The translations under genes were made by a program, and so were the position numbers. DNA of 64,000 nucleotides from Phormidium tenue FACHB-1052 (GTDB lineage Bacteria > Cyanobacteriota > Cyanobacteriia > Phormidesmidales > Phormidesmidaceae). Location: positions 62,001-126,000 of the forward strand of contig NZ_JACJQN010000015.1 of NCBI RefSeq assembly GCF_014696675.1, read 5' to 3'. Shown one piece after another: positions 37,665 to 46,221 of this stretch (positions are counted from its first letter, which is position 1; the number at the start of each line of letters is the position of its first letter). Below the pieces are notes generated by a model. That model searched no databases. It saw only the letters and a list, made by a program, of their open reading frames with translations, and had not been told where the DNA came from.

Positions 37665-38318
37665 GTGGTACACGCCGTTTTGCTGGGTGACTCTATCTTT
37701 GATAACGCCACTTATGTGCCAAACGGGTTGCCCGTTCAAGAGCACCTGCGCGCAGCGCTGGATTCTTTAGGCACTGATCAGCACCAAGTACTTCTATTGG
37801 CGGTAGATGGTGATTGCATTGCAGATGTTCATGATCAAATCAAGGCATTGCCTGTGGAGTCTACCCACCTGTTTTTGAGCGTTGGTGGGAACGATGCCCT
37901 GGGATACGCTGCCCAGTTGCAGAGCCGAGCCGATTCTTTGTCCGTAGCCCTAACGGCAATGGCGGAGATGAAAACAGAGTTTAACCACCAGTACAATGAA
38001 CTTCTGAATCAGCTGTCAGCATTTAAAAAACCGCTGACAGTCTGCACCATCTATGACCAAGCCCCTATCCAAGACCCTGGGCTGCGTCTATTGGCTTTTA
38101 CGACCCTGTCGCTCTTTAACGACTGCATTACCCGGCAGGCGATTCAGTATGGTCTGCCCCTAATCGACCTGCGGTTGGTCTGCTCTGACCCAGGTGACTA
38201 TTCTGCCGTTTCGCCCATTGAACCTTCCCACCAAGGGGGACAGAAGATTGCCCAGCGTATTGCTACAGTCATCAGCCAGCACGACAAGGCGATCGCCCAC
38301 ACTGTCTGTTATGCATAA
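37665..38318 (+). CDS. SGNH/GDSL-like hydrolase
   Basis: A 217-residue protein starting at GTG 37665, with an AGGAG site at 37651-37655. SGNH blocks are visible: LLGDSIFD with nucleophile Ser10, SVGGNDALG near residues 73-80 (the N block), and SHQGG near residue 189 with the catalytic His, preceded by Glu-Pro rather than the usual Asp-x-x. The family comprises esterases, lipases and acyl hydrolases; the substrate cannot be told. No signal peptide is seen, so it is cytosolic. It is convergent with the DISARM operon. Confidence 0.75.
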   Translation: MVHAVLLGDSIFDNATYVPNGLPVQEHLRAALDSLGTDQHQVLLLAVDGDCIADVHDQIKALPVESTHLFLSVGGNDALGYAAQLQSRADSLSVALTAMAEMKTEFNHQYNELLNQLSAFKKPLTVCTIYDQAPIQDPGLRLLAFTTLSLFNDCITRQAIQYGLPLIDLRLVCSDPGDYSAVSPIEPSHQGGQKIAQRIATVISQHDKAIAHTVCYA

Positions 38319-38409
38319 GGTGGTAGGGCTCAGTGATGACCGCCTGGGGCGGGTGTTGGATCGCCTTTTTGAGTAGCGTCAACCTGTGGACTGTCGGTAG
38401 TAACCCTCC

Positions 38410-39210
38410 TTACAGTCCTGGAACTCGTTCTAAAAGGCCTTGAACAACCAGCATTTCAAACTGGGAGCGGATGGCCTTAGCGAGAACGCGATCGCGCATC
38501 AGTACCCCAGCCTCAATGTTGCGCTCATGGGCCGCTTCGGTGAAGTTAGCGGAGGTGATCAGCAGGCGCTCTTCATCGACGACAACGCACTTGGCGTGGA
38601 GGCAGGCGTTAGACCCGGCGGTCATTAGCATGGTGCGGGGGTCGTGAAAGACTTCTGGCAGGCGTTGACCGGGCCAGACGCGCTGGCGAAAGGTCTCGGT
38701 AAACTGCCGGAGCAGTACAGTGGCTGGGGTACGGTCTTGGTACTTACGTTTGACGTTGAGGAACATTCTGACCTGGAGGGCGGGATTGGCATCCATTCGC
38801 TGGGCCAGGGGGCGAAAGAGGTCGTAGCCTTTGGTGCCCTGGTCGATGGCAAAGCTGGAGATCAGCACGCTGTGCTGGGCGCTGCTAAAGAGCTCGCGCA
38901 CCACAATGCCGGTATCTCGGCTTTCGCTACCTAGGACTTCTGGCCCCGTCCACACCAAGTCCACCTGATCTTGTTTGGCCTGGGATGCGGCCCGCTCTTC
39001 GGCGAGTAATTTGAGCATGTAGGCGAGCGGCCTGGGGGCCATGCCCTGCTGGTGTAGGTGGTTAATTTCCTGGACGACGGCGGCTAAACCCTGCTCGGGC
39101 ACGTAGGTACACAAAGAGACGGTTGAAACCGGCAGACTAAGCCTGCCAGACTCTAGAGCCTCGGCAATGCCCAGTAGGGCTGGGCGACTTAGCCGCACAA
39201 AGGGCGACAT
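38410..39210 (-). CDS. drmC: DrmC, phospholipase-D-like protein of DISARM
   Basis: A 266-residue protein with one phospholipase D HKD motif: LHAKCVVVDEERLLITSANFT near residues 205-225, containing H-x-K-x4-D and the downstream S-A-N. This is the domain type of DrmC, the last gene of DISARM operons, and it follows drmB directly (its ATG shares a base with the drmB stop). DrmC was reported as non-essential for protection in the Bacillus class 2 system, so its role is open. It is the 3' end of the operon and faces the SGNH gene. Confidence 0.85.
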   Translation of the reverse strand: MSPFVRLSRPALLGIAEALESGRLSLPVSTVSLCTYVPEQGLAAVVQEINHLHQQGMAPRPLAYMLKLLAEERAASQAKQDQVDLVWTGPEVLGSESRDTGIVVRELFSSAQHSVLISSFAIDQGTKGYDLFRPLAQRMDANPALQVRMFLNVKRKYQDRTPATVLLRQFTETFRQRVWPGQRLPEVFHDPRTMLMTAGSNACLHAKCVVVDEERLLITSANFTEAAHERNIEAGVLMRDRVLAKAIRSQFEMLVVQGLLERVPGL

Positions 39211-41111
39211 CAGTACACTCCATCGGGAAAGAACTCGGCTCCTAACCCCTCAACAGTGCTGGTGACCAAGGCACGATCAAGCATCTCGTTGCGCCGTTCG
39301 CAGGAGGTTTCGGCAATAAGCAGGCAGCCGTGGCAGGCCGCCCCTTGCAGGAATCGGTCTTCCTGGACGTTATCGGGCTCGTGCTGGGCGCAAACCGGGT
39401 CGTTGGAGCAGAGCCGCCCCTGCTCCAGGGCCTTACCGAGGTGGTACTCAATCCGTCTGCCAACCTCGACTAGGCCACCCAAGGTGCCTTCAGAACCCGA
39501 GGTGCCGGTGTGGAGGAGAATGCCGTAGCCGATATCTGGGAAGGCATAGATCCGCTCACGGATGGCGCTGGAGGCGTAGCCACACTCCAGAGATACAGCG
39601 GTGATCAGCAGGTGGGAGAGGGAGTGGAGCATGATGTAGGCTTCACCGGGAAACTTGGCCTTGTCTTGGGGGATGCCCCGGTTCTCTGCCCATTTGCTAA
39701 AGCCCTGATTGAGAGCCTTGGTTCGGTCAATCACGTTTTGCCGTTGTTGCCAGCGTTCTACCTGTTCTTTGTTGAAGCTGATGAAAACCCCCTCGCCTAG
39801 GTTCTCAATCGCGGGCACCCAGTTGGGCTCAAAGTCTAGGCTGGCTCGGCGTACACCAATAGCTAGATCGTCGATTTCCCCTTCGATGTTGGTTTGAGCC
39901 GCCTCGAAACGGGTGAAGCCGATCAGGGCCAACACCTCCCTTAGGCGATGCACCAGGACAACTTTATCGATGAAAGGTTGCCACTTAGGCTCTAGAGAAC
40001 TGGGTTTGCGGGTATAGCCTTCAAAGATCTTGTCGCTGGAGGGAGCCTCTTTGCCTTTCTCTTCAGGACAGGCCAGTAATGCCTCCAGTTCCACCTGTTT
40101 GATGCTTTTGTCGGGGGTAGAAAGACCGGCTTTGCGGCGTTTAATCTCAGCCCAGACGGCCTCTGCGCCAAACTCTACCAGGTCGGCAAACTTGGCTTTG
40201 CGCAGCTCCTTGGTGACGTCAGCGATGTCTTCGGTGTATTGCAGGTCTTCTTCGTAGAAGCGGTCAACGGCCTGCTTCAGCGCAGCATCCTTGTCGGGCA
40301 TGGAGATGACGCTGAGGATTTGGCTGAAGTAGGCGTTGCTGGCCGATCGCACCAAGAGCCGGTTGTACTCGGGCTTATCGGTGGCGATAATCTCGCCAGT
40401 ATCGGTGACCCGGTGGCGGCGGCAGGATTCTTTGCCTCGGGCACCCAGCCAGGGGCGGTGGCCTTCGCAGGCTCCTAGCACCTTGGAGTCAGTGATCTTG
40501 GCCTGAGAGAGGGGGCGCAGGCTGGCGCACTGCTCGCACCTCACAAAGATTTCTTCAAAATCGTTGCCGGAACCGGCTTCATCGAGCCAGAGCTGGCCCC
40601 GGCACTTGGCCTGGAAGTCGTTGTGGACAAAGGCGTTCCAGTTAATGTCGCTGAGGTGGCCATTGGTGCAGGCCTGCACAAAGCGCACCGGCACCGCCTG
40701 CACTGATTTACCTTCAAACCGGGCTCCCCCCTTGACGGCGCTCCAAGAAATCAGGGGGCGGGTGCGGTAGGATTTGCCCGCTCGCTCAATCGTGCGATCG
40801 ATCTGGGCGAGAAACCAGGTGGGGAACACGAGGGCATCAACGCCGCTGATAGGCGCTTTGGGGTCGCTAGTTTTGCTCGGTGGGCCAAAGAGTTTAACCT
40901 CGTGGCCATCGGGCAGGTTGAGGCTCTTGGCCACCTTGTACTTAAGGCGGTCTTCTCGGATGTAGGGCTTGTCGCCTTTCCAGTAGCTGAGGCCTGAAAT
41001 AATCACCGACCGGGCGGGTAGGTCTACCATCGAACCGGGGCCGAAGGTGGTGAGCATTTGGCTCTGGCGCAGTTCGCCGCTGGCTTTTTTGGTTTTGTTG
41101 GGCTGGCTCAT
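39210..41111 (-). CDS. drmB: DrmB, DUF1998 protein of DISARM
   Basis: A 633-residue protein starting with a basic tail and the phrase SQMLTTFGPGSMVDLP, typical of DrmB N-termini. The C-terminal 130 residues form the DUF1998 region, with a cluster of cysteines (CSNDPVC, CHGC, and a later Cys) that probably binds zinc. An additional Cys cluster lies near residues 185-235. DrmB forms a complex with the DrmA helicase in characterised DISARM systems. The start overlaps the drmA stop by 4 bases. Confidence 0.9.
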   Translation of the reverse strand: MSQPNKTKKASGELRQSQMLTTFGPGSMVDLPARSVIISGLSYWKGDKPYIREDRLKYKVAKSLNLPDGHEVKLFGPPSKTSDPKAPISGVDALVFPTWFLAQIDRTIERAGKSYRTRPLISWSAVKGGARFEGKSVQAVPVRFVQACTNGHLSDINWNAFVHNDFQAKCRGQLWLDEAGSGNDFEEIFVRCEQCASLRPLSQAKITDSKVLGACEGHRPWLGARGKESCRRHRVTDTGEIIATDKPEYNRLLVRSASNAYFSQILSVISMPDKDAALKQAVDRFYEEDLQYTEDIADVTKELRKAKFADLVEFGAEAVWAEIKRRKAGLSTPDKSIKQVELEALLACPEEKGKEAPSSDKIFEGYTRKPSSLEPKWQPFIDKVVLVHRLREVLALIGFTRFEAAQTNIEGEIDDLAIGVRRASLDFEPNWVPAIENLGEGVFISFNKEQVERWQQRQNVIDRTKALNQGFSKWAENRGIPQDKAKFPGEAYIMLHSLSHLLITAVSLECGYASSAIRERIYAFPDIGYGILLHTGTSGSEGTLGGLVEVGRRIEYHLGKALEQGRLCSNDPVCAQHEPDNVQEDRFLQGAACHGCLLIAETSCERRNEMLDRALVTSTVEGLGAEFFPDGVY

Positions 41112-44100
41112 TCGTCGTCTCCGGCTACGCCTTCCATGGTGTACGGGTCTCGAATCCAGAGGTTGACGCTGGCTTCTACGTCGCGCAGGCTGCGCTGGGT
41201 CTTAAACTTTTGCTCATCGGCGGGGCGTTTCTCGGCAGACAAATCGAGGGCATCGACCAGCAGGGCAGGGGCCAGGTCGGTCTCTTTTTGGTATTGCAAG
41301 CGGGTTTCGCGGGTCAAAATTCGCTCCCAGGTATCGAGCAAGTCAGTGACCTGCGATCGCACCCTCACCCGCAGATCATTCGCCGCTTCACCATCTAGAT
41401 CAGGACTGTGGCCCTCGGCCCGGCGGGCAATGGCTTCCACCATGGCCGCGACCGCTGCCCGTTGGTCGGTCAGGTTAGAGGCCCCCATTGGGCTGGTCAT
41501 CGCGGGTACGCCTAGTCGAGCCAGGGCTACCATGACTCCCGCTAGCCCGCGATCCAGCGCCCGAGGCGAGAACGGGGTAACGCTGGTGGCCTCGACCGCT
41601 CGGTAGAAGCTGTTGTGCCAGCTTTCAAAGCGCTCATAGTGGGAGCGATCGCGGGGTCGGTGAATGTTCATCAGTGTTACCACCAGCCCCGGCTTGTTCT
41701 TGTCGCGCCCGACCCGACTAGTGGCCTGGATGTATTCAGCGGCGGTCTTGGGTTGCCCCAGCACCACCATCAGGCCCAGGCGAATAATATCGAGGCCCAC
41801 TGAAATCATGTTGGTGGCCAGGGCCACATCGACCCGGTCATCTTCGTGGAAAGGGGTGGAGAGGCGGCGCTTGGTGTTAGCGATTTTGTTGGTGCTCACC
41901 CGCGAGGTCAGTTCTTCCGGCATCTCGTCAATTTTGCGGTCGAGGAAGGGGCCGACTAGCTCACCCTCTCGCAGGCGATCGCTGTACTTGGTCAGGCGAG
42001 AGTTGACCTCGTCCTCCACAATGCGGCGGCTGCCCCCCAGTTCTCGCAGGGAGTTGAAGTAGCCCATCAGGGTCATGTAAGGGTCAGCGGGGTTGTTTTT
42101 ATTGCGCTTGCCCCCAGCTTCTACCCACTGTTTCTGGGCTGCCGCTAGCAGGGCCAGATAGACCCGCAGCAAAATCACTTTTAAGCTGCGACCCTGGGCG
42201 GCCACCCCCACGTAGAGCCGACCGGGCGCTTGAAAGTCGGTTTTAGCAAAAAATGAATCGTGGCGATCCGGGCCAGGGGGCGGAAAGATATCGACTTGGC
42301 TGCGGCCAAAGAGGGCCTGGATCTGGCGGCTAGCCCGACGCACCGTGGCCGTGGAGGCAATCACCTTGGGGCGAATGGTATGGCCATTCTCTTCGCGGCA
42401 GCACAGCGTATCGATCGCCGTTTCGTAGAGTCCTACCATCGTTCCCAGGGGGCCAGAAATCAGGTGTAGCTCGTCCTGAATGATCAGGTCGGGTGGGGGA
42501 AGATAGCCCGCTAAGGGGCGTCCCGCAGTCGTGGGGTCACCGGAGCTATAAAAGCCTTCGCCCTCCTGGTAGTGAGTGACTCGACCAAACAGGGCACCCG
42601 TTTGGCCGACCCAGGGCAGGGCCGCAAACTTATCGACGGTGGCGATGATGAAGCAGGGCAAGCGGCGGTAGATCGGCTCGTCTACAGCCAGGATGGGTAA
42701 AGGATTGCGGCTGCGGAAGTCGCAACTTCGGTTAACGCAGACAATTTTGAGGGTTTTGGGCGCGTCTTCGGTGGGCAAGAGCTGGAAGGAGTTGGTGGTA
42801 AAGCCCTCGCCGCACCAGGGGCAGCGCTCTAGGGGAATGGGAGAGGGTTTACTCTTGCTGTCTCGCTTAAAGTCCAAGGTGCGATCGCGGGCCGAATACT
42901 CATCTTTATCGCCCCGTTTGCCCATGCGGTTGGGGGTAGCCCCCTGGCCCACCCAGAGGCCGATTTCAAAGGGCCAGGTGCCCAGTTTGTCGGGCACCTT
43001 TTGCCGCTCTAGCTCTAGGGCGCAGATCAGGCGCGAGGCCCGCTCTAGCTGGTCGAGGGTGAGCAGACGTAGGGTGTAGCGCATCAGCACGCTCAGGCCA
43101 GCGGCCTGGATGCCGGGGTACTTGAGCCGCCGCAAAATTAGGGTGAAGGCGGCTAGGCCCAGATAGGCCTCGGTCTTACCGCCCCCGGTGGGGAAGAACA
43201 GCAGGTCTACTGTCTTGCGATCGTCGTGGATGGGGTCAGCTAGCCCCACCAGGTTGAGCAAAATAAAGGCGAGCTGGAAGGGTCTCCAGGTAGGTTCTGA
43301 AAAGCTCTCGGGGGGGTGGCCCTCTTCTTGACTGAGCTGGCGGCGGCGGGCGGTGGCGATCGCCCGATTGGCCACTTGAAAGGCCTCTAGCACCTGGGGG
43401 TCTTGTAGAGCATTGAGACCGGCTTCGATGCGATCGCAGACCCGACTCGCCCGATCCAGCAGGTTTCTGGCCACGTTAGCAGCTTCCTGGGGGCTGATGG
43501 CTACAGCCCGCTGGGTGGCAATCCAGGCGCGGTATTCGGTGACCAGTGGCCCTACCATGCCGCGAATGGCGGCGGCATCGGCGGCTAAGGCTAGAGATTC
43601 CATGCCCAGCTGTACCCCTTTTGGAGCGGTGGGGGCCACGCGGGGCACTTCAGCGATCGGTATCCAGGTGGTGCAGACTTCGGTGCAGCGGCTGCCCTGG
43701 GCATCTATAGCTAGGGCCGAGACGTTGTGGCCCACGGCAAATTCGTAGTCGTCGCGGTACTGGAGAGCGGCCACGGCCTCATCCCAATCGTCGGTGCTGA
43801 CGCCTCGGGGGTCGGGTCGAGGCACAAACCCCTCGGTGCAGCGAATATTGAGGTGAGTTTGAAAGGCAAAGGTGGCGTCGCGCTCCCCGGAGGTGACCTG
43901 GCGATAGTTAACCAAAAAGACCGATACCGCTTTAGTGCCGTAGGGGAAGCGGTTATCCAGCACGGGGCGACAGGTGACCACCAGGTTGAGGCCGCTGCCG
44001 CCGGGGATGTCGATGGCAAAGGGCTCGGGTCGTTCTTCAATGGGGACGGTGAGAGCGGCCTGTTGGGGTACCCGCTGCCATTGTTCGGGCTTTTTCTTGC

Positions 44101-44509
44101 GCTTCGACTTGCCCTGTCCCTCTTCGGGGTCGTCCTCTACGGGGGTGAGGGGAATGTAGTCGCCCCAGGTGACTTGGGCCTCTAGAGTGGTGGTTTTGCC
44201 CGATAGTAAGCAGCTCAGCCCCATGGAGGAGGGAAACAAGGCTTTGCGGGCGGCGGGTTTGTCGGGAGTTTTGCTGTCCTCGCTGGAGTCGCTGGTGGTG
44301 ACTTCCTCGGGTAGGTCGTCGTCGGCATCGTCGTCGGAGCGCAGGTCGGGGGGTGCGCCAAAGGGGGCCAAAAAGCCGGTCAGGTACCACTTGGAGGGAG
44401 CCTGCCTGAGGATTTCCTCGGCGTGGTCGGTGTTTTGGGGGGTGGGACCGACCAGGTCAATGTTGAGGGCATCCACCAGGGTGGCGCGAATTTCGGCGGA
44501 GGTAGTCAT
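41108..44509 (-). CDS. drmA: DrmA, superfamily 2 helicase of DISARM
   Basis: An 1133-residue protein with Walker A FPTGGGKTEAY near residue 440, a DEXH-type box in LIIQDELHLI near 680, and the C-terminal helicase motifs MISVGLDIIRLGL and YIQATSRVGR near 895-935. An acidic low-complexity stretch lies near residues 55-90 and a basic one near 130-140. DrmA with DrmB is the core of all DISARM classes and acts on invading DNA. It is separated from the rest of the operon upstream by five toxin-antitoxin type genes and lies 47 bases after the PIN gene. Confidence 0.92.
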   Translation of the reverse strand: MTTSAEIRATLVDALNIDLVGPTPQNTDHAEEILRQAPSKWYLTGFLAPFGAPPDLRSDDDADDDLPEEVTTSDSSEDSKTPDKPAARKALFPSSMGLSCLLSGKTTTLEAQVTWGDYIPLTPVEDDPEEGQGKSKRKKKPEQWQRVPQQAALTVPIEERPEPFAIDIPGGSGLNLVVTCRPVLDNRFPYGTKAVSVFLVNYRQVTSGERDATFAFQTHLNIRCTEGFVPRPDPRGVSTDDWDEAVAALQYRDDYEFAVGHNVSALAIDAQGSRCTEVCTTWIPIAEVPRVAPTAPKGVQLGMESLALAADAAAIRGMVGPLVTEYRAWIATQRAVAISPQEAANVARNLLDRASRVCDRIEAGLNALQDPQVLEAFQVANRAIATARRRQLSQEEGHPPESFSEPTWRPFQLAFILLNLVGLADPIHDDRKTVDLLFFPTGGGKTEAYLGLAAFTLILRRLKYPGIQAAGLSVLMRYTLRLLTLDQLERASRLICALELERQKVPDKLGTWPFEIGLWVGQGATPNRMGKRGDKDEYSARDRTLDFKRDSKSKPSPIPLERCPWCGEGFTTNSFQLLPTEDAPKTLKIVCVNRSCDFRSRNPLPILAVDEPIYRRLPCFIIATVDKFAALPWVGQTGALFGRVTHYQEGEGFYSSGDPTTAGRPLAGYLPPPDLIIQDELHLISGPLGTMVGLYETAIDTLCCREENGHTIRPKVIASTATVRRASRQIQALFGRSQVDIFPPPGPDRHDSFFAKTDFQAPGRLYVGVAAQGRSLKVILLRVYLALLAAAQKQWVEAGGKRNKNNPADPYMTLMGYFNSLRELGGSRRIVEDEVNSRLTKYSDRLREGELVGPFLDRKIDEMPEELTSRVSTNKIANTKRRLSTPFHEDDRVDVALATNMISVGLDIIRLGLMVVLGQPKTAAEYIQATSRVGRDKNKPGLVVTLMNIHRPRDRSHYERFESWHNSFYRAVEATSVTPFSPRALDRGLAGVMVALARLGVPAMTSPMGASNLTDQRAAVAAMVEAIARRAEGHSPDLDGEAANDLRVRVRSQVTDLLDTWERILTRETRLQYQKETDLAPALLVDALDLSAEKRPADEQKFKTQRSLRDVEASVNLWIRDPYTMEGVAGDDE

Positions 44510-44556
44510 GGTGTCAGATCCTAAATAGCAGCAGGGCGGCCTACGGGGTTAGCCCA

Positions 44557-45057
44557 TCAATCCAGTTCACCGGCTTGGCGCAGGGCGATGTTAATTACAG
44601 TCTCGCTGAGGCGAATTTTGCGGCTGAGCATGTTGTCGATGGCGGATTTAACTGAGAGTGACGGATCTTTTTGTTTGGCTTTTAGCAAAATGCCGACGGA
44701 GCCGGTTAACGTTAGGCCGCTGAGTCGGGCAACTCGCCGCCCAACGGCTTCATCAATGCAAACGGTGGTGATGTTTTGGTCGAGGGCCAGTTGAATAACA
44801 GAGGCTTCTCCCAGGTCGAGGGCGTTGAGCAGAAAGGGAGATATAGCTAGGGCAGTGGTTTGTTTGTGAAGCCAGGTAGCCTGCTCAAACTCAGGGACGG
44901 CAAATTGGCTGGTGCCCCCTCTTGAGATTTCTTGGCAGACCTCGAAGGGCACCCAAACCTTTTCATAGAGAGGCTCTAAGCGGGTTAAGTCTCCCCAGGC
45001 TGCTACTAGCGCGATGAGGGGAGAGGTGTTGATCACAATCTGGGTTGTCTCAGGCAT
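44557..45057 (-). CDS. PIN-domain protein, DUF3368 type (putative toxin)
   Basis: A 166-residue protein from ATG 45057, chosen because it overlaps the antitoxin stop by 8 bases; an upstream in-frame start at 45096 is possible. The N-terminal strand reads VINTSPLIAL, with Asn where many PIN nucleases have the first metal-binding Asp. LDLGEASVIQLAL provides a later acidic site, and VCIDEAVGRRVA the next. This is the pattern of DUF3368 proteins, which pair with UPF0175 antitoxins. The Asn substitution raises the question of whether it is an active RNase. Confidence 0.8.
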   Translation of the reverse strand: MPETTQIVINTSPLIALVAAWGDLTRLEPLYEKVWVPFEVCQEISRGGTSQFAVPEFEQATWLHKQTTALAISPFLLNALDLGEASVIQLALDQNITTVCIDEAVGRRVARLSGLTLTGSVGILLKAKQKDPSLSVKSAIDNMLSRKIRLSETVINIALRQAGELD

Positions 45058-45304
45058 TGGCGATGTCCGACAGAAGCTCTTCTTCGGAGAGGTCAATCAT
45101 GGGAACGCCATAATCGCCCAGCTTGAGCAGAAAGGTGACGCGATCGACCCCTAGCAGGGCTGCCGCCATGCCGGAGGAAAGCCGCTGTAGCTCGAACAGC
45201 TTGACAGCCATGGCCCAGCGGGCTTCTTGTTCAAATTGCTCGCGGGTGCGGCCCACGGCATCGGGGAAGGTTTCGGGGTATTCGATAGTGAGTTGCAGGG
45301 ACAT
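45050..45304 (-). CDS. UPF0175 family antitoxin-like protein
   Basis: An 84-residue protein with the UPF0175 layout: an N-terminal strand (LQLTIEYPETF), a charged helix (REQFEQEARWAMAVKLFE), a short helix pair (LSSGMAAALLGVDRVTFLLKL), and a YGVPMIDLSEEEL tail. The family is the usual partner of DUF3368 PIN proteins, and the next gene is one. It probably binds DNA and neutralises the toxin. Confidence 0.82.
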   Translation of the reverse strand: MSLQLTIEYPETFPDAVGRTREQFEQEARWAMAVKLFELQRLSSGMAAALLGVDRVTFLLKLGDYGVPMIDLSEEELLSDIANA

Positions 45305-45352
45305 GGGGCTTTGTCTCGATGGTTGGGGTTACGACTAGAAACTGCTTAACGT

Positions 45353-45724
45353 TTAGTTTTGCTTGATCGTGGGGATCTGTTGTTTGCTTTCCCCTTCGCT
45401 AGGCACCTCGGCATCGTGAATATCGGCGATCGCACTGTCGATCTCCTCGGTATGGTTGGCATAGTAAGCCCGTGCTACGGTCAGATCAAAAGGGGTGAGG
45501 CTAGGGAAGTTGTGCAGCAGCTCGTTGTCGTCGGCTCCCTGGTGTTGGAGGGAGATGAGCGTCCAGATGGGGATGCGGGTGCTGCGAATGCGGGCATGGC
45601 CTCCGCAAACCCCTGGTGTTTTCTGCACGCTGCGGGTGGCGAGCTGTTCTTGAAACAGGGCGTAGTCCTCTGGGGGTAAGGACTCGATCGCCTGCACGAG
45701 GGATTCGACGAGTTTGGCATTCAT
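45353..45724 (-). CDS. DUF433 domain protein
   Basis: A 123-residue protein. ATG 45724 is chosen because it overlaps the nucleotidyltransferase stop by 4 bases; the longer upstream frame is only a shadow of that gene. The DUF433 core is residues 35-95, with the phrases GGHARIRSTRIPIWTLI and FPSLTPFDLTVARAYYANH. DUF433 proteins are helix-turn-helix-type small proteins often found as antitoxins. Pairing with a MNT-type nucleotidyltransferase is seen in cyanobacterial genomes. Confidence 0.8.
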   Translation of the reverse strand: MNAKLVESLVQAIESLPPEDYALFQEQLATRSVQKTPGVCGGHARIRSTRIPIWTLISLQHQGADDNELLHNFPSLTPFDLTVARAYYANHTEEIDSAIADIHDAEVPSEGESKQQIPTIKQN

Positions 45725-46032
45725 AGGGGAATAGCCTCCTGCATGACGCGATCGCGGATGCGCTCTTTGAGCATGGCTGGGGTGGCTACGTCTACCTTGT
45801 GCTCTAGCAAGGCTTCTAGCTCTTGAACTAGCCCTATCGGAAACCATGGGCTGCGGCGGGCGGGGTCGTAGTCTACGAGTAGGTCGATGTCGCTGGTTGC
45901 GGTGGCTTCGTTGCGGGCGATGGAACCAAAGACGCGAATGTTATAGGCTCCGTGGCGATCGGCGATCGCTAAAATTTGGTCTTTTTTGGCCTGGAGCAGG
46001 TCTTGGAGGCTGGGGCTAGTTGGAGTTGTCAT
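45721..46032 (-). CDS. MNT-type nucleotidyltransferase (putative antitoxin-like)
   Basis: A 103-residue minimal nucleotidyltransferase with the signature VFGSIARNEATATSDIDLLVD (GS...D-x-D) at about residues 34-54. MNT proteins act in HEPN-MNT toxin-antitoxin pairs, where they AMPylate the HEPN toxin. No HEPN gene is present here, and the neighbour is a DUF433 gene, so the pair may work differently or be a remnant. Starts and stops overlap with the genes on both sides. Confidence 0.82.
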   Translation of the reverse strand: MTTPTSPSLQDLLQAKKDQILAIADRHGAYNIRVFGSIARNEATATSDIDLLVDYDPARRSPWFPIGLVQELEALLEHKVDVATPAMLKERIRDRVMQEAIPL

Positions 46033-46217
46033 GGTTCTGGGGGATTTTGGTTTTGGTGGTCCATGGTCATGGTTCTAGCTTGAAGGCTGTGGAGGGTGGT
46101 GATGTAGAGGCGGACGGCATCTTGGATGATGGCTAGGACGGTGCGGTTTTGTTGTTGAGCGAGGGCTTCCAGTTCATCTTGGATGGGTTTGGGTAGAACA
46201 ATGGGGACTTTATCCAC
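46029..46217 (-). CDS. Ribbon-helix-helix-like small protein
   Basis: A 62-residue protein with a strand VPIVLPKPI followed by two helices (QDELEALAQQQNR, VLAIIQDAVRLYITT), the shape of CopG/RHH DNA-binding proteins. It overlaps the nucleotidyltransferase start by 4 bases and lies 4 bases after the drmMI stop. It may be an autoregulator of the inserted toxin-antitoxin block. Confidence 0.6.
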   Translation of the reverse strand: MDKVPIVLPKPIQDELEALAQQQNRTVLAIIQDAVRLYITTLHSLQARTMTMDHQNQNPPEP

Positions 46218-46221
46218 AGGT

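Noticed and set aside
38340-38372. CCGCC-TGG-GGCGG as a terminator of the SGNH gene
   Set aside because: The stem is only 5 bp and the T-run is 14 bases away, so it is not a reliable terminator.
45725-45847. N-terminal extension of the DUF433 protein at 45353-45724
   Set aside because: The extra 41 residues are Arg/Ser/His-rich and overlap the nucleotidyltransferase gene. The ATG at 45724 with a 4-base overlap fits operon packing.
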